Of a stretch of 6,096 bases of DNA, positions 5,044-6,096 are shown in pieces. Numbering within the stretch: the first letter of the stretch is position 1; every line of letters starts with the position of its first letter. The notes beneath the pieces are model-generated. The model was not told the DNA's origin, did no database searches, and was given only the letters and a program-made list of their open reading frames with translations. The stretch is from the NCBI GenBank assembly GCA_029548025.1, contig JAKPOE010000146.1, positions 1 to 6,096 on the forward strand, in the 5' to 3' direction. The DNA comes from Spirochaetota bacterium. Lineage in GTDB: Bacteria; Spirochaetota; UBA4802; UB4802. The position numbers and the translations under genes are program-made.

Positions 5044-6096
5044 CAAATACATCGCAGGATGGGGAATACCATCCATTGCAGCGTCATCATGTGCCTGTTC
5101 TTCAATACTCCATACCTATCAGTATATACTGTCAGTGTCATATTATCCTTTTATCTCTATCATTGACTTAGTGTCTTTTTTATTCATTTTTGCCTTAATC
5201 TACACATTACTTTATTCATTTAATAAAAATAAAATAATAGCCTTATTGAAAATAGCAATTGCCTTTATATGGATTGCTGCAGTTATCGCGACCGCATCGT
5301 TCCGCACCATAGCAATGTGTGCATACAAAATTGCACCACACAAAGGCATATTTCATGGGAAAGTTTTGCATACCCAGCATAAACGGTACAATACAATCGC
5401 TACTATCTGGTGCACAGGCATAAATGGACAGTATAAAGCATACTGTCATTTTGATCATGTCCATACCATACATAACAATGATGTCATTGTATTTAATGCT
5501 ACTGCCTACCCCACACGCAATGAGAACAACAGCAAACAGTATCTTGCACAGCGGGGGATAAGCTCTGTATTTTATCTGAGCAACAATTCAATTATTATGC
5601 ATACCGTTGCTGCCAAAAACTATCGCACAAAAGTGCAGGAACTACTTCAACATTCTCTTTACCGTACCATGACGCATGATGCGGCATCACTGTTAGCTGC
5701 ACTGTATTTAGGCAATAAAGAAATTATCCATCCGCATGTACAGATGGCATTTAAAGAAGCAGGCGTCCTCCATGTTTTAGCGGCAAGCGGACTTCACGTA
5801 GGCATTATTATGGCTACAATCCTTGCGCTATGCAGGCTTTGCAAAGCTCCCAAAAAAATGTCAGTGATGATAGCGTCATCTGGCGTACTGATATATCTTT
5901 ATATATCCTATCAGCCGGTATCGCTGTTGCGAGCATCCATCATGTGCGCAGTTGCAGCAACAGCAGTACTATTGAATATGCAAAAACACAGCATAAATCT
6001 TTTGTGCTGTGCAGCCTGTATTATACTGTGCATATACCCTTATGAAATATTTAGCGCCGGCTTTCAGCTTTCATTTATGGCAACTGCCGGCATTTT
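5015..6096 (+). CDS. comEC: ComEC/Rec2 family DNA-uptake channel protein, 3'-truncated by the window
   Basis: A frame opening after a TAA at 5012-5014 runs to the window edge (360 codons visible; family members are usually 600-800 residues). Predicted order: N-terminal membrane helices (about 50-70 and 77-99), an OB-like soluble segment (about 110-190, GKVLHTQHKRYNTIATIWC onward, ending near YLAQRGISSVFYL), then the competence membrane domain. GVLHVLAASGLHVGII (250-265) is the hallmark motif, followed by QPVSLLRAS (300-308) and AGFQLSFMATAGI (348-360). ComEC forms the inner-membrane channel passing single-stranded DNA into the cytoplasm; the C-terminal metallo-beta-lactamase-like domain, if present, lies outside. 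The start is uncertain: GTG 5015 or TTG 5018 overlaps the barrel gene by about 29 bases, GTG 5135 and 5171 are alternatives, and none has a strong SD. Confidence 0.92.
   Translation, partial: MLCIKWEDYNKYIAGWGIPSIAASSCACSSILHTYQYILSVSYYPFISIIDLVSFLFIFALIYTLLYSFNKNKIIALLKIAIAFIWIAAVIATASFRTIAMCAYKIAPHKGIFHGKVLHTQHKRYNTIATIWCTGINGQYKAYCHFDHVHTIHNNDVIVFNATAYPTRNENNSKQYLAQRGISSVFYLSNNSIIMHTVAAKNYRTKVQELLQHSLYRTMTHDAASLLAALYLGNKEIIHPHVQMAFKEAGVLHVLAASGLHVGIIMATILALCRLCKAPKKMSVMIASSGVLIYLYISYQPVSLLRASIMCAVAATAVLLNMQKHSINLLCCAACIILCIYPYEIFSAGFQLSFMATAGI

Noticed and set aside
5243..6045. Short open frames (minus 5243-5473, plus 5830-6045) in the comEC region
   Set aside because: The ComEC frame covers both and carries the family motifs; these are other-frame shadows.
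1..6096. CRISPR array, rRNA/tRNA gene, or transposase
   Set aside because: No regularly spaced repeats, no cloverleaf-forming sequence and no DDE or tyrosine/serine recombinase motifs were seen.

Overview
This looks like chromosomal DNA of a moderately AT-rich diderm (Gram-negative-type) bacterium. The evidence is a LolA-like periplasmic lipoprotein carrier with a signal peptide, next to a predicted outer-membrane beta-barrel protein. The taxon cannot be fixed from this window; a spirochaete or another deep-branching diderm would fit. Housekeeping-type genes sampled by eye run at about 40-48% GC and mostly have clear Shine-Dalgarno (SD) sites.

Layout. (1) 1-176, minus strand: the first 58 residues of a charged, coiled-coil-prone small protein, divergent from the rest. 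(2) 177-445: divergent intergenic region with promoter-like elements and two perfect inverted repeats. (3) 446-919: a PEBP/YbhB-type (Raf kinase inhibitor-like) protein. (4) 1034-1732: an unusual hypoxanthine phosphoribosyltransferase-like protein with an N-terminal extension and altered motifs. (5) 1849-3578: two genes overlapping by ATGA, much more AT-rich (sampled lines 22-33% GC). The first fuses a predicted winged-helix/Panacea-like domain to a DUF488 domain. The second is an unnamed protein with conserved-looking KTYP, WIRIYPVPFR and LGTTRQFHGW motifs. (6) 3579-3835: intergenic region with one end of a direct repeat, stem-loops and the lolA promoter. (7) 3836-6096: a tightly overlapping operon of lolA-like, beta-barrel protein and comEC/rec2, the last running off the window.

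Main discovery candidate. The AT-rich two-gene module is bracketed by an exact 12-bp direct repeat, GGTGAGGTGGCT (1732-1743 and 3617-3628). It has its own promoter-like region containing a perfect 14-bp palindrome, and its first gene has no SD. This suggests a horizontally acquired cassette inserted just after the phosphoribosyltransferase stop codon. The composition, overlap and fusion architecture resemble conflict or defence modules (toxin-antitoxin or anti-phage), but no function is demonstrated by the sequence.

How the genes relate. LolA, the barrel protein and ComEC are cell-envelope proteins translated in sequence, probably from one promoter at about 3773-3800. The PEBP and phosphoribosyltransferase genes lie in the same direction, but their gap is large enough that they may be separate units.
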